From the NCBI RefSeq assembly GCF_007992495.1, contig NZ_BKAJ01000091.1, forward strand, positions 1 to 61,490: 61,490 nt of DNA, in the 5' to 3' direction. Position 1 is the stretch's first letter; each line of letters opens with the position of its first letter. Positions 57,854 to 61,490 of this stretch are shown one piece after another. Both the position numbers and the translations under genes were made by a program. The notes beneath the pieces were generated by a model. The model did no database searches and had not been told where the DNA came from. It saw only the letters and a program-made list of their open reading frames with translations. Source of the DNA: Reyranella soli. GTDB taxonomy: Bacteria; Pseudomonadota; Alphaproteobacteria; Reyranellales; Reyranellaceae.

Positions 57854-57995
57854 CTCCTCCCCCGTCTTACGGGGGAGGATACAGGAGGGGGAAAGCCACA
57901 TAGGCGGCCTCTCCAAGTCCATGATCTGAAACCGGCGGCACCTCGCCTGTTGCCTGCCCCCTCCTCTATCCTCCCCCGTATGACGGGGGAGGAGG
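57854..57995. repeat. Family C extragenic mosaic element, copy 2
   Basis: It repeats the design of 14601-14745: an opening hairpin CCTCCCCCGTCTTACGGGGG, AGGATACAGGAGGGGGA, a middle with ATGATCTGAAA, GTTGCCTGCCCCCTCC and a closing hairpin CCCCCGTATGACGGGGG. Base differences in the middle contrast with strict conservation of the flanks. It lies between two genes of the peptide-ligase cluster on the same strand. Confidence 0.85.
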
Positions 57996-58070
57996 TCTGA
58001 GACGGCCGGGTAGACCCCACCCTCTCCCCATGCGATTCTGACCCCTCCTGTTCACTTCTCCCGCGGGCCC

Positions 58071-60569
58071 ATGGAGTCTTTGCGCGGCCTCTCATCCTCG
58101 CCGGCAAGCGCATATGACGAGCTGGTCACCGGCCAGAAGTCGATCCGCTATCACTGGCAAGGCATTTTAAGCGTCATCCGAGCGCTGCCCGGGGGTCTCG
58201 GCGAGCGCGTCGAGAGCGCGCGCCGGCAGCTCGAGGAATCGGGCGCCACGGTCAACCTGCTCGACGACCGCGGCGCGCAGCGCTGGACGTTCGACCCGTT
58301 GCCATTCGTGATCACGCCCGACGAATGGTCGGAGATCGAAAGCGGCGTCATCCAGCGCGCCCACCTGCTCGACGCCGTCCTGGCCGATCTCTACGGCCCG
58401 CAGAGCGTGTTGAAGGACCGCCTGCTGCCGCCGATGCTGGTCCATGCCAACCGGCACTACCAGCGGCCCTGCCGCGTCACCGACGGCAAGGCGCCGACGC
58501 GGTATCTCTCCCACTATGCCGTCGACCTGGTGCGGCTGAGCAGCGGCCGCTGGCACGTGCTGGCCGACCATACCGAGGTTCCGTCGGGCATCGGCTACGC
58601 CATCGAGATGCGCCGTGTGCTGGCAAGAAGCCTGCCCGAGGCCTTCCGCTCCATTCCGGTGCGGCACCTGCGGCCGTTCGTCGACCACTGGCACGATTCC
58701 CTGCTCGCCATGGCGCCAACCGGCGTGGCGCAGCCCAACATGGCCGTGCTGACGCCGGGCTCGCTGTCGGCAACCTACTTCGAGCACGTCTACCTCTCGC
58801 GCGTGCTCGGCGTGCCGCTGGTCGAAGGCGGCGACCTGGTGGCGCGCGACGGCGCCGTCTCGATCAAGACCCTGGCCGGCCTGCGGCCGGTGCACATGCT
58901 GCTGCGCCGCCTCGACAGCTCCTTTGCCGACCCGCTCGAGCTGCGCGCCGATTCAGCACTCGGCGTCACCGGCCTGGTCGAAACCACGCGCACCGGCGCA
59001 ATCTCGCTCGCCAATGCGCTGGGTTCGGGCGTGGTCGAGACGCCGGCCATGATGCCGTTCCTCGAGCGGCTGAGCGAAAGGCTGCTCGGCCAGCCGTTGC
59101 AACTGCCGTCGCTCGACGTGTGGTGGCTGGGCGAGCCCGCAGCGCTCACCTTTGCGCTGGCCAACCTCGACCTGATGATCGTGCGGCCCTGCCTGGAGGC
59201 CGATCGCGAGCCGATCGTCGTCGGCATGCTGGAGCCGTCCGAGCGCAAGGCGCTGGAGGAGCGCATCCGCGCCCAGCCGGGCCACTTCGTGGCGCAGTAT
59301 CCGGTGACGCCTTCGCTCAGCCCCAAATGGGACGGCAAGAACCTGGCACCGGCCGCCATGGTGATGCGCGTGTTCGTGAGCGCGGAAGGCCCCTCCTACC
59401 GCGTACTGCCGGGCGGCTTGGCACGCGAGCCCGTCGGCGACACCTGCCTGCGCTCGCTCGGCCGGCTCAACGGCACGCTGAAGGACGTCTGGGTACTGGC
59501 CGAGGACGCAGCCGACGTGCAGCTCCCCTCGACGCGACGCTTCCACCAGCTCTCGGTCGAGCGTGGTGGCGCCGACCTGCAAAGCCGCGTTGCCGACAAT
59601 CTCTACTGGCTCGGCCGTTACATCGAGCGCCTCGACAACGACGCGCGCTTGCTGCGCACCACGGCGACCAAGGTGGCGACCGGCGCGGTGAGCCCGCGCG
59701 ACGCTCTCGAATTGCGCCTGCTCGGCCGCCTGCTGAGCCAGGCCAACCTGATGGACCAGGGCGCAGCCCTCTCGGCGCCGGAGAATACCGCCTTCCAGCA
59801 GGGCCTCGCTGCGGTCGGCGCCGACAATCGCGGCCTGGCGACCGTGCTCGATGCCATCCAGCGCCTGACCAGCTCCATGCGCGAGCGCTTCTCGGTCGAC
59901 ATGATCACGGCGGCCGGCCCGGTGATGGCCGAGGTTCGCCATCGCCTGACGGCGGCGCGCGGCCAGCTCGATCCGCTGCTCGCCGCCCTCGACGAGGTCG
60001 TGCAGTTCGTCGCCATCCTGTCGGGCCTCGCCCAGGAGAACATGACGCGCGGCACGGGCTGGCGCTTCCTCGACCTCGGACGGCGCCTGGAACGTGCGCA
60101 GTTCGTGGCGACCGGCGCGCTCAGCCCCTTCGCCCAGTCGCCGATCGACTGGGAGGCCTCGATGTGGGTCGCGCTCGAGCTCTGCGACAGCACCATCACC
60201 TACCGCACGCGCTATCTCGGCCAGCTCCAGCCGGCGCCCGTCCTCGATCTGGTCATCCTCGACGACAGCAACCCGCGCTCGCTCGCCTTCCAGCTGCGCG
60301 CCATCGAGGGCCATCTCGACTATCTCGCGCGCGTCTCGGGCACACGCGTGCCGGCGCTGCCGTCGACGCTCGACCATGATCTCGCCTCCGGCGTAAAGCA
60401 GTTCGCCGGCGACGAGCAGGTGTGGCGTCACGAAGGCCTGGCCCTCGCCCTGCTGCGCGATCTCGCCGACGAGACTGACCGCCGGCTCGACGGGCTCTCC
60501 GAGGCGATCACACGCGCCTACTTCTCCCATGTTCCGGCGGCGCAGGCCGTCGGCTCGTCGACGGCCTAG
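58071..60569 (+). CDS. Circularly permuted ATP-grasp / alpha-E fusion protein
   Basis: An 832-aa fusion. The N-terminal part (about 1-480) is the circularly permuted ATP-grasp of the COG2308 kind (AHLLDAVLADLYGPQSVLKDRLLPPMLVHAN, RWHVLADHTEVPSGIGYAIEMR, PHYFEHVYLS-like YFEHVYLSRVLGVPLVEGGDLVARDG and AMVMRVFVSAEGPSYRVLPGGLARE). From about 498 the helical alpha-E domain begins (LQSRVADNLYWLGRYIERLDNDARLLR). These two domains are separate genes in many genomes. ATP-grasp enzymes join carboxylates to amines or thiols, so a peptide-like bond is the expected product. The start at 58071 lacks a clear ribosome site. Confidence 0.9.
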   Translation: MESLRGLSSSPASAYDELVTGQKSIRYHWQGILSVIRALPGGLGERVESARRQLEESGATVNLLDDRGAQRWTFDPLPFVITPDEWSEIESGVIQRAHLLDAVLADLYGPQSVLKDRLLPPMLVHANRHYQRPCRVTDGKAPTRYLSHYAVDLVRLSSGRWHVLADHTEVPSGIGYAIEMRRVLARSLPEAFRSIPVRHLRPFVDHWHDSLLAMAPTGVAQPNMAVLTPGSLSATYFEHVYLSRVLGVPLVEGGDLVARDGAVSIKTLAGLRPVHMLLRRLDSSFADPLELRADSALGVTGLVETTRTGAISLANALGSGVVETPAMMPFLERLSERLLGQPLQLPSLDVWWLGEPAALTFALANLDLMIVRPCLEADREPIVVGMLEPSERKALEERIRAQPGHFVAQYPVTPSLSPKWDGKNLAPAAMVMRVFVSAEGPSYRVLPGGLAREPVGDTCLRSLGRLNGTLKDVWVLAEDAADVQLPSTRRFHQLSVERGGADLQSRVADNLYWLGRYIERLDNDARLLRTTATKVATGAVSPRDALELRLLGRLLSQANLMDQGAALSAPENTAFQQGLAAVGADNRGLATVLDAIQRLTSSMRERFSVDMITAAGPVMAEVRHRLTAARGQLDPLLAALDEVVQFVAILSGLAQENMTRGTGWRFLDLGRRLERAQFVATGALSPFAQSPIDWEASMWVALELCDSTITYRTRYLGQLQPAPVLDLVILDDSNPRSLAFQLRAIEGHLDYLARVSGTRVPALPSTLDHDLASGVKQFAGDEQVWRHEGLALALLRDLADETDRRLDGLSEAITRAYFSHVPAAQAVGSSTA

Positions 60570-60579
60570 GAGGAGCGGC

Positions 60580-61458
60580 ATGAAGTACCTGCTCTCCCAT
60601 CGCACGTCCTACACCTACGCCAGCACCGTCGATTCGGCGCAGCACATCGCCCATCTGCGCGTCCGTGCCTTTGCCGGCCAGACGGTCGGCGCGATCAGCA
60701 TCGAGACCAGCCCGATCCCGGCACTGGCGGTGCAGCACATCGACCATTTCGGCAACAGCATCGACATCTATCGCCTCGACAAGCCGCACAACCGCTTTGA
60801 CATAGAGGTGCGCGCGTCGGTCGACGTGCGTTTCCCCGATCCACCGCCGGCCGCCTCGACGCCGGCCTGGGAAGACGTGCGGGCAGCCCTGAACGGCAAC
60901 GGTTTTCCGGTCGAGGTCGAAGCGAGCGAATTCGTCCACGAATCGCCGCTGGTGCCGGTCGTCGAGGCGTTGAAGGCCTATGGCGCCCAATCGTTGAAGC
61001 CCGGCCGGCCGATCCTCGAAGCGGCGCGCGAGCTCACCTCGCGCATCAAGAAGGACTTCGAATACCATCCCGGCGCCACTGACATCAGCACGCCCTTGGC
61101 CGAGGTGTTCGCCGGCAAGGCGGGCGTCTGCCAGGACTTCGCCCATGTCGAGATCGCCGCCTTGCGCGCGCACGGCCTCGCCGCCGCCTACGTCTCGGGC
61201 TACATCCGCACCGTTCACTCCAAGGAAGAGATCGCCCTGCGCGGCGCCGACGCCAGCCACGCCTGGGTCGCCGTGTGGTGCGGCGAGGCCGCGGGCTGGG
61301 TCCATCTCGACCCGACCAACGACCTAGTGGCGAAGGAGGACCATGTCGCCGTCGCCTGGGGCCGCGACTTCTCCGACGTCAGCCCGTTGCGCGGCGTCAT
61401 CCTGGGCGGCGATTCGCACTCCTACGGTGTCGCCGTGACATTGGTGCCGACCGGCTAG
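60580..61458 (+). CDS. Transglutaminase-like cysteine peptidase-fold protein
   Basis: A 292-aa protein. An N-terminal beta-domain (YLLSHRTSYTYASTVDSAQHIAHLRVR) precedes the catalytic core with C184 (AGVCQDFAHVEIAALR), H227 (DASHAWVAVW) and D244 (HLDPTNDLV). It may cut or trim the product of the neighbouring ATP-grasp enzyme. AGGAGCGGC precedes the ATG 10 bp behind the ATP-grasp/alpha-E stop. In many genomes the next gene of this cluster encodes an Anbu-type proteasome-related protein; it would start beyond the window. Confidence 0.92.
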   Translation: MKYLLSHRTSYTYASTVDSAQHIAHLRVRAFAGQTVGAISIETSPIPALAVQHIDHFGNSIDIYRLDKPHNRFDIEVRASVDVRFPDPPPAASTPAWEDVRAALNGNGFPVEVEASEFVHESPLVPVVEALKAYGAQSLKPGRPILEAARELTSRIKKDFEYHPGATDISTPLAEVFAGKAGVCQDFAHVEIAALRAHGLAAAYVSGYIRTVHSKEEIALRGADASHAWVAVWCGEAAGWVHLDPTNDLVAKEDHVAVAWGRDFSDVSPLRGVILGGDSHSYGVAVTLVPTG

Positions 61459-61490
61459 TGGCTCGCCACAGAGATTTTGACGGCAAGGTG

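Overview
The window is GC-rich DNA, densely packed with genes on both strands. It carries no rRNA, tRNA, phage, insertion sequence or CRISPR array that I can see. The content suggests a free-living alphaproteobacterium with a large catabolic genome, of the Rhodospirillales/Hyphomicrobiales kind (Reyranella- or Bradyrhizobium-like; this is inference). The clues are several periplasmic binding proteins of the tripartite tricarboxylate (Bug/TctC) type, class III CoA-transferases, a [2Fe-2S]/FAD oxidoreductase fusion, an RTX protein with its own type I exporter, promoter sequences matching the alphaproteobacterial EcfG consensus, and extragenic palindromes of kinds common in these genomes.

Layout. 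1-1.5 kb: dihydropyrimidinase. 1.8-8.4 kb (minus strand): RTX calcium-binding protein, type I ABC exporter and HlyD adaptor, with a divergent winged-helix/TolB-like/TPR regulator at 8.7-10.2 kb. A 140-bp tandem duplication lies at the RTX/exporter junction. 10.4-14.6 kb: OprB-type porin, LLM-class oxidoreductase, sorbosone-dehydrogenase-like PQQ protein and an SDR/epimerase that has lost its catalytic middle. 14.7-20.4 kb: a 950-aa oxidoreductase joining HcnA-, HcnB- and HcnC-like parts, a divergent DapA-family lyase/deaminase and an amino-acid ABC permease and binding protein. Together these resemble hydroxyproline or D-amino-acid catabolism. 20.5-25.5 kb (minus): amidohydrolase, LLM monooxygenase, SDR and amidase, apparently one catabolic operon; then a serine hydrolase. 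26.8-32 kb: acyl-CoA carboxylase carboxyltransferase, acyl-CoA ligase and TetR regulator, divergent from a Bug receptor and a free-standing biotin carrier, around a palindromic operator. 32-40.8 kb: MFS, arylsulfatase, alpha/beta hydrolase, Tag glycosylase, Asp/Glu-racemase family protein, FAH-family hydrolase, MFS and nitroreductase.

40.9-42.8 kb holds a duplicated two-gene cassette: a Spy/LTXXQ-like periplasmic protein followed by a tiny Trp/Asn/Tyr-rich exported protein. Each copy has an EcfG-like promoter in front and a strong terminator behind. 43.7-51.6 kb: a LysR gene divergent from an eight-gene, mostly translationally coupled operon (Bug receptor, CoA-transferase, two crotonases, CoA-transferase, crotonase, two near-duplicate Bug receptors). 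51.5-54.4 kb (minus): SDR, zinc alcohol dehydrogenase, a small potassium channel and a GNAT enzyme. 54.5-61.5 kb: transglutaminase-DUF2126 protein, circularly permuted ATP-grasp/alpha-E fusion and a second transglutaminase-like protein, a conserved peptide-ligase cluster of unknown product.

Three families of extragenic palindromes (called A, B and C here) recur in the gaps, mostly just behind stop codons. No gap without a gene is much longer than 300 bp; the longest, 8361-8662, is described below.
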